48,864 nucleotides of DNA from an uncultured Pelagibacteraceae bacterium (GTDB lineage: Bacteria; Pseudomonadota; Alphaproteobacteria; Pelagibacterales; Pelagibacteraceae). Positions 15,584 through 23,563 of the stretch are shown piece by piece. The notes beneath the pieces were generated by a model that was not told the origin of the DNA, made no database searches, and saw nothing but the letters and a program-made list of their open reading frames with translations. The DNA is taken from positions 1 through 48,864 of the forward strand of contig CABZEV010000003.1 of the NCBI GenBank assembly GCA_902524865.1, read 5' to 3'. The first letter of the stretch is position 1; each line of letters starts with the position of its first letter. Both the position numbers and the translations under genes were made by a program.

Positions 15584-15749
15584 AAGGAGGTAGTTTTAAT
15601 GAATCAAATGCCACCTGACACTTAGCTGGGTAGCTTCATATTTCATAAAAACGAAAATAAAAAACTTAAAGTCCATTCGGACTTAAATGCCATCGAGGCG
15701 ACTTAAGGGAGCTCTTTTGGCTGGAGAGCAAAGGGGCGACCCCTTAAGT
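15584..15749 (+). ncRNA. Candidate structured RNA / leader with micro-ORF, unknown family
   Basis: A compact, relatively GC-rich block in an AT-rich spacer. It starts with a near-perfect Shine-Dalgarno AAGGAGG (15584-15590), 8 bases before ATG at 15599 of an 8-codon ORF (MNQMPPDT, TAG). Hairpins follow: AAGTCC/GGACTT (15669-15684), outer stem ACTTAAGGG/CCCTTAAGT (15701-15709 with 15741-15749) enclosing GCTCT/AGAGC (15711-15729), and a competing GGGG-CGA-CCCC (15733-15743). The strand is inferred from the SD and could be wrong. It does not look like tmRNA, RNase P, SRP or 6S RNA. A decayed small gene is the alternative. Confidence 0.45.
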
Positions 15750-15758
15750 AAATTAAAT

Positions 15759-16466
15759 TTACAATTTTAAAAGTAGGCAGATTAATTTATCTTTAAAATT
15801 TATTCTTTTATTATATTTGCTCCTGATTTCACCTATCCCTTTTAAGATTTCTGTATTACTTAAATTCAATAAAGTTGAAATGTATCGTTTTTTAATCATT
15901 TCCACATATTTCTCTCTCGATATCTTTACTTTGAAAGAAAACGTTTTCGAAATACTTCCGGGATATAAACCATTTATAAATCTCAGTATTTTTTGATCTT
16001 TTTTAAGCGATTTACTCAATTTTTTTTTCATTTTTGTAAAAGTTGGAATTTCATTTTTAGATGTGGCTAACGTAAATATTGCTATCCGACCACTTGAATT
16101 AAGGCAATTCATGCATAGTAAAAGTAGTTTGTTTATATCTTTAAGTGGTAAAAAATGAATTGTTTGTTTTAGTAAAATTAAATCAAATTTTTTTCTATTC
16201 TTTTTGAAATAATTTATTGCATCTATTTTATTAAAAATAATTCTTTTATCTCGATCTTTATGTTGCTCAATATCAATACCTGTAGGCTTATTAACTAATC
16301 TAAGCTTAGATGTTAAGTTTCCTAATATCTTACCTCTACCACAACCAATATCTAAAATTTCAGAATACTTATTGAGTTTTGTCTCTTTAATTAAAAATTT
16401 GTTAAAAGATTTAATATAACTATTTGAGGAAAGCCAAGTTTCATTGTCCCAATTCTTTAATGACAC
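15759..16466 (-). CDS. Class I SAM-dependent methyltransferase
   Basis: 235 aa with SAM-binding motif I ILDIGCGRGKIL, acidic motif II (GIDIE) and the FDLILLKQTIHFLP region of a Rossmann methyltransferase. The C-terminal half is Lys-rich and gives no substrate clue. GTG start at 16466 overlaps the DUF4396 gene by 10 nt, so it is translated with that gene and the cupredoxin. A role in metal homeostasis or small-molecule methylation is possible, but nothing in the sequence decides it. Confidence 0.82.
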   Translation of the reverse strand: MSLKNWDNETWLSSNSYIKSFNKFLIKETKLNKYSEILDIGCGRGKILGNLTSKLRLVNKPTGIDIEQHKDRDKRIIFNKIDAINYFKKNRKKFDLILLKQTIHFLPLKDINKLLLLCMNCLNSSGRIAIFTLATSKNEIPTFTKMKKKLSKSLKKDQKILRFINGLYPGSISKTFSFKVKISREKYVEMIKKRYISTLLNLSNTEILKGIGEIRSKYNKRINFKDKLICLLLKL

Positions 16467-16903
16467 GCAATATTAAATTTTTTTAATCGCCAATAATTAT
16501 ATGGCCATGGAGTTAAAAAACCAGCTAAGAGCATAATTGGCACAACCCACCATGTTAATATTGCACCACCGGTTAAAAAGTAATCAGTTAAGTTCATGGC
16601 AACTTCCATACTTATCATTGATATAAAACTCATTCCAATTGCAGTTTTAAAAGCTTTTGAAAAATCAAAACTTTGTCTCATTAATATAATTGTTTCCAAA
16701 ATAATACTTGTAATCAAACCATTAATAATAGCTAAAATCATAATTCCTAAAATAGGAAATGGAATTTTTGTAAGCTGAAAAAATAAAATTGTACCTAAAT
16801 CTCCGATTGCACAACCTAATAAACACCAAGCGGTATTTTTAGCACTTCTTTTCCAAGTATGTTTGCATGACCAATGAAAATTAGCCTTGGCAGTTGTGTC
16901 CAT
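16457..16903 (-). CDS. DUF4396 membrane protein
   Basis: 148 aa, four hydrophobic helices. The beginning HWSCKHTWKRSAKNTAWCLLGCAIGDLGT and the end LTPWPYNYWRLKKFNIACH are characteristic of DUF4396 proteins, which are often found next to copper-related genes. His and Cys near both ends (HWSCKH, CLLGC, ACH) could bind metal. It lies 4 bases downstream of the cupredoxin gene in transcription order and overlaps the methyltransferase gene, giving a three-gene unit. A copper role is inferred from context. Confidence 0.82.
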   Translation of the reverse strand: MDTTAKANFHWSCKHTWKRSAKNTAWCLLGCAIGDLGTILFFQLTKIPFPILGIMILAIINGLITSIILETIILMRQSFDFSKAFKTAIGMSFISMISMEVAMNLTDYFLTGGAILTWWVVPIMLLAGFLTPWPYNYWRLKKFNIACH

Positions 16904-16907
16904 TAAG

Positions 16908-17411
16908 TTAATTTATATCAACTTTGGCAATCATTCCAACTTGATAATGGCCTGGAACATTACAAGCTACTTCAATGTTAACTGCATTATCAAATTTCCA
17001 GATGATTTCTCCCTTTTGTTTTGGTTCAAGTAAGACACTATTACTATGCGAATGGGCCATAGCTTTATCTATTTTTGCCATTTTTTTCATTTTTTCTTTA
17101 TCAATGGAATCAACTAAAAGAATTTCATTTTCAACCATTTTCATCATCTCTGGTTGATGTTTCATATGCATCATTTTATTTGCAATATTAAATTCATGAA
17201 CAAGCATACCTGCATTTTCAACTTCAAATTTTATTGTTTCGCCTGATTTAATTTGAAATGAACTTGGCTCATAATAATTGTCATACATTACAACTTTAAT
17301 TGTTCTTGAAATCTCGCTCTCTTTACCTTTTGTGCCAATTTTCATATTTTTATCTGCGTAGGCAAATGTATTGAAAAATAAAGTTATTAGTAAAATTTTA
17401 ACTAATCTCAT
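16908..17411 (-). CDS. Periplasmic cupredoxin (type 1 copper protein)
   Basis: 167 aa with Sec signal peptide (RLVKILLITLFFNTFAYA). The cupredoxin fold runs from RTIKVVMYDNYYEPSSFQIKSG to the end. Copper ligands are visible: His in MLVHEFNI and the Cys-His-Met set in ACNVPGHYQVGM. A Met/His-rich insertion between them (MMHMKHQPEMMKM, KAMAHSHSN) could bind extra copper. It resembles plastocyanin/azurin-like proteins used for electron transfer or copper handling. It leads the three-gene unit with DUF4396 and the methyltransferase. Confidence 0.92.
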   Translation of the reverse strand: MRLVKILLITLFFNTFAYADKNMKIGTKGKESEISRTIKVVMYDNYYEPSSFQIKSGETIKFEVENAGMLVHEFNIANKMMHMKHQPEMMKMVENEILLVDSIDKEKMKKMAKIDKAMAHSHSNSVLLEPKQKGEIIWKFDNAVNIEVACNVPGHYQVGMIAKVDIN

Positions 17412-17480
17412 ATCGAAAAAATAATATTTTAAAATGTTTTAACAATGGGTCAATTTGTACTATTATGTTATTGTACTAAA

Positions 17481-18161
17481 ATGATTTTCAAACAATTATT
17501 CGATACAAAATCTTCGACATATACTTATTTAATATCATCCGGAGAAGGTAGAGAAGCATTGCTTATAGATCCTGTAATAGAGAATGTTGGTGAATATATA
17601 AATTTGCTCAAAAAATTAGATTTAAAATTAGTAAAAGTAATTGACACTCATATTCACGCTGATCATGTAACAGGAGCATCTAAGCTCAAAGATATTACTA
17701 AATGCTCTACCATCATGGGTGCTCATACTCCTGCGGATGCTGTTGAAATTAAAGTTAAAGATGATGAATATATTAATCTAGATAATCTTAAAATTAGAGC
17801 GATGTATACTCCTGGACATACTTCTGATAGTTATTGTTTTTTAATGAAAAATTATCTTTTTTCAGGTGACACACTGTTAATTAACGGGACTGGTCGAACA
17901 GATTTTCAAAATGGTAGTTCAAAAGATGCTTATAATTCAATATTTAATAAACTTTTAAAATTGCCAGAGGAAACTCTTCTATACCCTGCACATGATTATA
18001 AAGGTGAAAGAGTAAGCACAATTGGAAAAGAGAAAAAACAAAATCCAAGATTGCAAGTAAACAGTGTTGATGAATATATTGAAATTATGAACAATCTCAA
18101 TTTAAAAAAACCTACCCAAATTGACTACAATGTATCTAAAAATATTAATTTAGGTGTTTAA
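17481..18161 (+). CDS. MBL-fold hydrolase, persulfide dioxygenase/ETHE1-like
   Basis: The ORF track begins at 17445, but family proteins start at MIFKQLFDTKSSTYTYLI, so ATG 17481 (226 aa) is chosen. Metal motifs are THIHADHVTGA, TPGHTSDSYCF, FSGDTLLINGTGRTDF and YPAHDYKG, as in ETHE1-type glutathione persulfide dioxygenases and related Blh proteins. It would oxidise persulfide sulfur to sulfite, which fits an organism scavenging organosulfur. A general glyoxalase-II-like thioesterase is the alternative. It converges on the thioredoxin gene with one base between stops. Confidence 0.85.
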   Translation: MIFKQLFDTKSSTYTYLISSGEGREALLIDPVIENVGEYINLLKKLDLKLVKVIDTHIHADHVTGASKLKDITKCSTIMGAHTPADAVEIKVKDDEYINLDNLKIRAMYTPGHTSDSYCFLMKNYLFSGDTLLINGTGRTDFQNGSSKDAYNSIFNKLLKLPEETLLYPAHDYKGERVSTIGKEKKQNPRLQVNSVDEYIEIMNNLNLKKPTQIDYNVSKNINLGV

Positions 18162-18162
18162 A

Positions 18163-18531
18163 TTAAATAGAAGATTTTAAAGCTTTATATATTAGTGCTT
18201 TACTAGTTTCACCAAGACTTCGATAAACTTCTTTATTGTCTTTAAAAATTAAAAGAGTAGTTTGATATTGTACATTAAAAAATTTAGCAATTTCTTTGTT
18301 AGTAACATCAAATGAAAAATATTCAATATTTTCAAAATCGTTTTTTGCTTTTTTCAAAACTTTCATTTGACTAGCACAAGACATACAATACTTAATCCAA
18401 GAGCTCACTACTACAACCTTGCCCTCAGATTGTGCTTTATCAAATAATTCTTTTTTAAAAGTTGTTTCCTTTTCCATAGCATTGACATTGAGTGCAAATA
18501 AAAGAAAACAGAAAGTTAAGATTTTTTTCAT
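18163..18531 (-). CDS. Exported thioredoxin-like protein
   Basis: 122 aa with a Sec signal peptide (KKILTFCFLLFALNVNA) and a thioredoxin fold: VVVVSSWIKYCMSCASQMKVLKK carries the redox CxxC (CMSC), then FDVTNKEIAKFFNVQYQTTLLIFKDNKEV with the usual cis-position Thr in place of cis-Pro. It resembles the soluble C-terminal domain of DsbD or TlpA-like reductases. It is last of the minus-strand run after azlC-azlD, 6 bases downstream of azlD. Confidence 0.85.
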   Translation of the reverse strand: MKKILTFCFLLFALNVNAMEKETTFKKELFDKAQSEGKVVVVSSWIKYCMSCASQMKVLKKAKNDFENIEYFSFDVTNKEIAKFFNVQYQTTLLIFKDNKEVYRSLGETSKALIYKALKSSI

Positions 18532-18537
18532 ATTTGT

Positions 18538-18852
18538 TTATACAACAAATATTAAAAACCAATAAGAAGCTAATCCGGAAAATATTGTCGCAATTATGCT
18601 TCTAGAGAAAATACCAATAATCATTGCAATTATTGCTGCTAATATCTTTGGATTATCCTCTATTTGGAACAAGCCCTTATCATTAATAAAAATGGCTGGG
18701 AAAATTATTGCAGGAAATATTGCAGATGGCACAAATGATAATATCTTTCTAATTCTATCATTGAACATTTCTTTTTTGATTAAAGCTATCATGGAAAATC
18801 TTGTTAAATAAGTAATCAACCCGCAATATAAAATTAATGCCCAGTTACTCAT
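18538..18852 (-). CDS. azlD: AzlD-family branched-chain amino-acid exporter subunit
   Basis: 104 aa, four hydrophobic helices. NWALILYCGLITYLTRFSMI is the typical AzlD start, followed by LSFVPSAIFPAIIFPAIF and KILAAIIAMIIGIFSRSI. With AzlC it forms a small two-component exporter of branched-chain amino acids or their analogues. Its start overlaps the azlC stop by 4 nt (ATGA type), as in most azlCD pairs. Confidence 0.9.
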   Translation of the reverse strand: MSNWALILYCGLITYLTRFSMIALIKKEMFNDRIRKILSFVPSAIFPAIIFPAIFINDKGLFQIEDNPKILAAIIAMIIGIFSRSIIATIFSGLASYWFLIFVV

Positions 18853-19541
18853 ACTTTTTTATTTTTTGTTGTTAATATCATTGCAGTAAATAATCCTGCT
18901 AGAGCAGCAACAATGACGTAGGCTCTAAAAGGAATATAATTATAACCTAGTGTAGCAACTAATCCTGAAATAATTATTACAATCACATTTATAAATTTTC
19001 TAAAATCATTTACTAATAAAGCTAAAAAGGTTAAAGGAACTGCAAAACTTAGTCCAAGTTTCTCTGGAATTGCTGCTCCAAGTATAATTCCTAAAAATGT
19101 TGTTGATTGCCATATCACCCAACAGGTAGCTCCCCCACCCACTAAGTGAAAATATCTATTATTATCTTTATTCTTTTTTAAATATTCATTTGAAATTGCA
19201 AATGCCTGATCAATCAAAAAATATGAAATAATAATTTTCCAGATTAATTTTAAATCTGATAGATGTTCAGATACAACTGCACCATAAAGTAAATGTCTTG
19301 AATTAACAGCCCCAACAGAACTTATTATTACTAACGATGAGGCCCCTCCTGAAAACAATTGCAATAATACTATTTGAGAAGCGCCACCAAAAATTATTAA
19401 TGACATTGCCATTGTTTCAATTGGAGTAAATCCAATATCAATAGCTAATACGCCAAATATCAAACCAAATGGGACAACTGGTATCATAAGTGGGCTTACA
19501 TCGATAATTCCCTTTAAAAAAACTTTAAAGTTACTTTTCAT
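18849..19541 (-). CDS. azlC: AzlC-family branched-chain amino-acid exporter
   Basis: 230 aa membrane protein. It begins FLKGIIDVSPLMIPVVPFGLIFGVLA and carries GGASQIVLLQLFSGGAS and AVNSRHLLYGAVVS, the conserved AzlC helices. It is the large subunit partnering AzlD downstream by a 4-nt overlap. It lies 15 bases after fbpC on the same strand, so it is probably transcribed with the iron transporter genes, an unusual pairing with no clear functional reason. Confidence 0.92.
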   Translation of the reverse strand: MKSNFKVFLKGIIDVSPLMIPVVPFGLIFGVLAIDIGFTPIETMAMSLIIFGGASQIVLLQLFSGGASSLVIISSVGAVNSRHLLYGAVVSEHLSDLKLIWKIIISYFLIDQAFAISNEYLKKNKDNNRYFHLVGGGATCWVIWQSTTFLGIILGAAIPEKLGLSFAVPLTFLALLVNDFRKFINVIVIIISGLVATLGYNYIPFRAYVIVAALAGLFTAMILTTKNKKV

Positions 19542-19556
19542 TCTAAAAGGTTTTTA

Positions 19557-20618
19557 TTAGAAGCAAACTATATGATCAATATGAATTGGTCTTTTGATAC
19601 CGAATTTTTCATCAACTTCGTGTTGGTGAATATGATGTGAATGAACAAATACAGGAATTAAGGTGTTGCTAGGAGTTTTAAGAGTATAAATAAAATTAGT
19701 TCCTCTAAATTTTCGATCAACCACCTCAAGTTTTAAATTACTTGTGTCATCATGTTCTAAGTCCTCTGGCTGGAGTAATAATTGTACATCCGACCCTTCT
19801 GGATATTCTCTTATAAAGTTACCCTCAATGGTACCTAAATCCCAATTTTCTAAAGTATTTTTTCCAGTTACTTTTGCTGGAATTAAAATTCCTCTATTTA
19901 AAAAATTGACTACCTCAACAGAATTTGGGAAATGATAAACTTTATAAGGATCATCAAATTGTTTTAGTTCTTGATTTAAAATTATCCCGCATTTAGATCC
20001 TAAATAAAATGCTTCATAAGAATCATGAGTAACTATGATTGTTGTGATTTTTAATTTGTTGAGAATTTTTTTTAGTCTTACTTGAATTTCCTCTTTAAAA
20101 CTTTGGTCTACATTTGATAATGGTTCATCAAGCAGCAATAAGTCTGGTTGCATTATCAATGATCTTGCCAATGAGGCTCTCTGAGCTTCACCAGCGCTAA
20201 TTTCATGAGGATATTTACTTAGTATTTTAGAAATATCTAGTAGCTCTACTATTTCATCTAAACTAATTTTTTTATCTTTTTTTTCTTTATTTTTTTCAGA
20301 TCCAAGTAAAATATTTTTTTTAACAGTATAATGTGGAAATAAGCTATTGTCTTGAAAAGCAAGCGATATGTTTCTATCTTCTGGTTCTAAATTTATTTTT
20401 TTAGAAGATAATGTTTTTCCATTTAAAATAATCGAACCCTTTTTAATTTTTTCAAGGCCTGCAATTGTTCTTAATATTGTAGTTTTACCAATACCTGAAG
20501 GACCCAAGAGACATATTACATCACCTTGGTTTTCAATCGAGAAATTAACATCCCTAACTTTAGTTTTGCTATTTATATTAAAATCAACGTTTTTAACTTC
20601 AAAAAAATTTTTATTCAT
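19557..20618 (-). CDS. fbpC: Fe(III) ABC transporter ATP-binding protein
   Basis: 353 aa ATPase. Walker A is GPSGIGKTT, the Q-loop is AFQDNSLFP, the signature is ISAGEAQRASLAR, Walker B is LLLLDEPLSNVD and the switch is VTHDSYEAF. The signature deviates from LSGGQ but remains in the FbpC range. About 110 C-terminal residues form the TOBE/OB regulatory domain. It would power uptake of iron delivered by FbpA through FbpB. Start overlaps fbpB by 8 nt. Confidence 0.93.
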   Translation of the reverse strand: MNKNFFEVKNVDFNINSKTKVRDVNFSIENQGDVICLLGPSGIGKTTILRTIAGLEKIKKGSIILNGKTLSSKKINLEPEDRNISLAFQDNSLFPHYTVKKNILLGSEKNKEKKDKKISLDEIVELLDISKILSKYPHEISAGEAQRASLARSLIMQPDLLLLDEPLSNVDQSFKEEIQVRLKKILNKLKITTIIVTHDSYEAFYLGSKCGIILNQELKQFDDPYKVYHFPNSVEVVNFLNRGILIPAKVTGKNTLENWDLGTIEGNFIREYPEGSDVQLLLQPEDLEHDDTSNLKLEVVDRKFRGTNFIYTLKTPSNTLIPVFVHSHHIHQHEVDEKFGIKRPIHIDHIVCF

Positions 20619-22230
20619 TGTTGTCTCTCAAAATATATTTAGATGTAACAATTATGAAAAAAGTTGCAATCAAAATTAAAAATAGAGAAGGAACTGCAGC
20701 AGCCTCAAGCAAATCCTCTGATGCAGAGATATAGGCTGTAGTTGCAAAAGTTTCAAAATTAAAAGGTCTTAAAATAAGAGTTATTGGTAGTTCTCTTATT
20801 ATTTCTAAAGAGACTAATATTCCAACAAACAACAAGGAGTTTCTCAAAAAAGGAATATGAATATTCATAAAAGTTTTTCTTTTTGAGTAACCAAGAAGAT
20901 ATGAACTTTCGTCAACTGAAATGTTAATTTTTTCATAACCTGATTTAATTCCATTATATGCAAGTGAATAAAATCTAATAAAGTATACAATAACCAATCC
21001 AAGAATTGATCCTATAAAAACTTTTTTGATAGAAACAAAACCTAAATTTTTAACTAAACTATTATCAAACCACGCAATAAAAGTTATGAACGCAACAGCT
21101 AAAATTACTCCTGGTATTGCATAACCTGAAATAGATAAAGTAGATAAAAAATTTAAAGTTTTATTTTTATTTACTCTGTTTCCGTAATTCGAAATTAAAC
21201 CAAAAATTATCAACATCAGACTTGATAAAGTTACCAAATAAAGAGTATTGGCTAACAAATCTAAAGCATTCAAATCAAACAAATTTTCAGGAAATTTAAT
21301 TGTCCAATACATCATTTGACTGAGAGGAAATAAAAAACTTAAAAAGAAAACAAAAAAACAGAATGAAAATGCTAAAAAAGCCTTTTTACCTGAAAGTTGT
21401 ATTTTTTCTTTTTGTTTAAATCCTGCCTTAGTATTGAAATGATATTTGGCGTTTTTTCTTGATAAATTTTCTAAAATAAATACTGCAAAAATAAATAACA
21501 ATAAAAAAAATGATAATCGATTTGCAAATGCCAAATCATCAAAGGCAATCCAAGAATTATAGATGCCAGTTGTTAATGTATTTATTGAAAAGAAATCTAC
21601 TGCACCAAATTCAGCAAGTGTTTCCATGGCCACTAGTGATAAACCAGCAACTATTGCAGGCCTTGCTGCTGGCAGAATGATTGAATAAAGAGCCTTTAAC
21701 TTAGTTAAACCAAGATTTTTTCCTAAATCAATTATATTTTGTGATTGATATAAAAAAGATGCCCTTGCTAGAATATATACGTAGGCATAAAGTGAAAAAG
21801 AGATTGATAAGACCGCCCCTAATAAGCCATCAAACTTTGGAATACTTTGATTGTAATTGCCTTCACCAAATAAATTTTTTAAAATGGTATATGCTGTGCC
21901 ATAATTTTCAAAAAAAGCTGTTAAAGAATATGCGTAAATATAAGGTGGGACAGCGAAAGATAATATTAGAGCCCACTTAAAAAAATTACTGAATGGGAAA
22001 TTGAAAAATGAAACTAGGTAGGCAGATCCTGTCCCTATTAAAAAAGTTATAATTAAAACACTTACCAATAAAATTAAAGAGTTAAAAATATACTCCATTA
22101 AAAAAGTATCTTTTAATACTTGATAGTAATTTGATGTGCTCTCAAAAAAACTAGAAAAGACGGTTAAAATTGGAATAATTACAAATATTGAAATTATAAA
22201 AGAGGATATATACCAAAAATTTATTCTCAT
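20611..22230 (-). CDS. fbpB: Fe(III) ABC transporter permease (fused two-domain)
   Basis: 539 aa with about twelve helices in two tandem permease halves, as usual for FbpB/SfuB. The first EAA-like loop is DLGKNLGLTKLKALYSIILPAARPAIVAGL; the second is ESSYLLGYSKRKTFMNIHIPFLRNSLL. A central Lys-rich linker joins the halves. ATG at 22230 follows AAGGCGG. A strong hairpin and a small Cys-rich ORF separate it from fbpA upstream; fbpC overlaps downstream. Confidence 0.94.
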   Translation of the reverse strand: MRINFWYISSFIISIFVIIPILTVFSSFFESTSNYYQVLKDTFLMEYIFNSLILLVSVLIITFLIGTGSAYLVSFFNFPFSNFFKWALILSFAVPPYIYAYSLTAFFENYGTAYTILKNLFGEGNYNQSIPKFDGLLGAVLSISFSLYAYVYILARASFLYQSQNIIDLGKNLGLTKLKALYSIILPAARPAIVAGLSLVAMETLAEFGAVDFFSINTLTTGIYNSWIAFDDLAFANRLSFFLLLFIFAVFILENLSRKNAKYHFNTKAGFKQKEKIQLSGKKAFLAFSFCFFVFFLSFLFPLSQMMYWTIKFPENLFDLNALDLLANTLYLVTLSSLMLIIFGLISNYGNRVNKNKTLNFLSTLSISGYAIPGVILAVAFITFIAWFDNSLVKNLGFVSIKKVFIGSILGLVIVYFIRFYSLAYNGIKSGYEKINISVDESSYLLGYSKRKTFMNIHIPFLRNSLLFVGILVSLEIIRELPITLILRPFNFETFATTAYISASEDLLEAAAVPSLFLILIATFFIIVTSKYILRDNNE

Positions 22231-22265
22231 AATTTATAATCCGCCTTATAAACATGAAAGTATTA

Positions 22266-22312
22266 TGTTCATGGCCTTAGTAAGGAGACAACTTAACTAA
22301 GGCGCATGAACA
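22266..22312 (-). repeat. Strong intercistronic hairpin in the fbp operon
   Basis: TGTTCATGGCCTTAGT (22266-22281) pairs with ACTAAGGCGCATGAACA (22296-22312) with a single bulge; AAG/CTT extends the stem so that about 7 bases remain in the loop. On the minus transcript no U-tract follows. It lies between the small ORF/fbpA and fbpB, where binding-protein operons often carry an mRNA-stabilising or processing hairpin that raises fbpA expression above the permease. Confidence 0.65.
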
Positions 22313-22322
22313 CCCAGAAAAA

Positions 22323-22493
22323 TCAAAAATCAAATACTTTAAGGATATGCGGAACCTCCTCAGTTTTAATTTCTGAAAGCTTTCTGTTATTTACCCTTTT
22401 GTTGATTTTTTCACACTCCAAACTACATGGGGAACATGCTTTGGAAGACTTATTTAAATCAACTTCAGAAATAAATTTCTTTTTTTCTTCCAT
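22323..22493 (-). CDS. 56-aa Cys-motif protein inside the iron-uptake operon (missed by ORF track)
   Basis: Minus-strand ATG at 22491-22493, only 3 bases after the fbpA stop, opens 56 codons ending in TGA at 22323. The protein is charged and soluble with a Cys cluster KACSPCSLECEKI (CxxCxxxC), otherwise Lys/Glu-rich, without signal peptide. Spacing this tight argues for translation coupled to fbpA. The cluster could bind iron, zinc or an Fe-S cluster, making it a candidate iron sensor or chaperone. The opposing plus-strand ORF 22306-22542 is considered a shadow. Confidence 0.6.
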   Translation of the reverse strand: MEEKKKFISEVDLNKSSKACSPCSLECEKINKRVNNRKLSEIKTEEVPHILKVFDF

Positions 22494-22496
22494 TGG

Positions 22497-23525
22497 TTAC
22501 TTCCAACCAGCGGCTGTCATTACTTCCACTGCAGCTGCTTGATTTTTTCCATAAGAGGCTAATTTAGTTTTCATATCTTGTTTGAAATCTAATCCTAAAT
22601 TATTGACTACTAATGGACTTGGTGAAACACCATCAATCATTGGAAACTCAAAAGTATTATTTGTAAAATGCTCTTGAGACTCTGGAGTTAATAAAAACTC
22701 TACAAGTTTTACAGCATTAGCTTTGTTAGGTGCACCTTTTACTAAAGCAGCACAACTAACATTCATGTGCGTTCCTCTATCATTTTGATTAGGAAAAAAA
22801 GCTTTAACTTTTTTTGCAGCTTCCTGTTGCTCTGCACCTTTTTTACCGGATAACATAAGAGCTAAGTAGTAAGTATTAGCTACAGCGATATCAGCTTCAC
22901 CAGCTGCGACTGCCATAATTTGTGCTCTATCATTACCTGTTGGTGTTCTTGCCATGTTTGCAACAACTCCCTCAGCCCATGCTGCTGTTGCAGCTTTTCC
23001 ATTATTTTTAATCAAAGACGCTACAAGAGATTTATTATAAATGTTACTAGATTTTCTAATTACCAATCTACCTTTCCATTTTGGATCAGCTAAACCTTCA
23101 TAAGTCATTCCAGATAATTCAGCACCAGTTACTCTTTCTGGTGAGTAGTAAATTATTCTTGCTCTTTTTGCGATTCCAACCCACTTGTTTGTTCTAAAGC
23201 TTTTTGGAACAGCATCTTTAATTGCTGCAGATGTTAAACCACTCTGAAGCGTGCCTTTGGTATCCATTGCACCACATCTTCCTGCATCTGCAGTGATGTA
23301 TAAGTCAGCAGCAGAGTCTGCACCTTCACTTATAATTCTTTTTTCTAAAGCACCTGATTTTCCGTTTATCAAATTAACTTTAATCCCAGTCATATTTGTA
23401 AACTTAGAATAAAGCTCAGAGTCTGCTTTATAATGTCTTGCATTGAAAACATTAACCTCGTTAGCAATTGCAAATGACGATGCAATTACTGAAAAGATTA
23501 ACGTTATAATTGATATCTTCCTCAT
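22497..23525 (-). CDS. fbpA: Fe(III) ABC transporter substrate-binding protein
   Basis: 342 aa periplasmic binding protein of the FbpA/FutA/IdiA type. Signal peptide KISIITLIFSVIASSFAIA. The mature start EVNVFNARHYKADSELYSKFTNMTGIKVNLINGKSGAL is typical of ferric-binding proteins. The tyrosine pair region is VANTYYLALMLSG, the Tyr ligands of iron. GGAG precedes the ATG. It lies behind a Fur-like palindrome (23587) and leads the operon through fbpB, fbpC, azlC, azlD and the thioredoxin. Confidence 0.95.
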   Translation of the reverse strand: MRKISIITLIFSVIASSFAIANEVNVFNARHYKADSELYSKFTNMTGIKVNLINGKSGALEKRIISEGADSAADLYITADAGRCGAMDTKGTLQSGLTSAAIKDAVPKSFRTNKWVGIAKRARIIYYSPERVTGAELSGMTYEGLADPKWKGRLVIRKSSNIYNKSLVASLIKNNGKAATAAWAEGVVANMARTPTGNDRAQIMAVAAGEADIAVANTYYLALMLSGKKGAEQQEAAKKVKAFFPNQNDRGTHMNVSCAALVKGAPNKANAVKLVEFLLTPESQEHFTNNTFEFPMIDGVSPSPLVVNNLGLDFKQDMKTKLASYGKNQAAAVEVMTAAGWK

Positions 23526-23563
23526 TTATTCTCCGTTATTTTAAGTTCTTCCGCATAATTTAA

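Noticed and set aside
15584-15749. tmRNA, RNase P RNA, SRP RNA or 6S RNA
   Set aside because: None of the conserved motifs is visible (no acceptor CCA, no tag ORF ending Ala-Ala, no GAGGAAAGTC, no SRP GGAAGCAGCC loop).
17445-17480. Upstream start of the persulfide-dioxygenase-like gene
   Set aside because: Adds MGQFVLLCYCTK, absent from the family; ATG 17481 matches the usual N-terminus.
22306-22542. Plus-strand 78-aa ORF between fbpB and fbpA
   Set aside because: Overlaps the 3' end of fbpA in antisense and the tightly spaced minus-strand Cys ORF; composition looks like a shadow frame.
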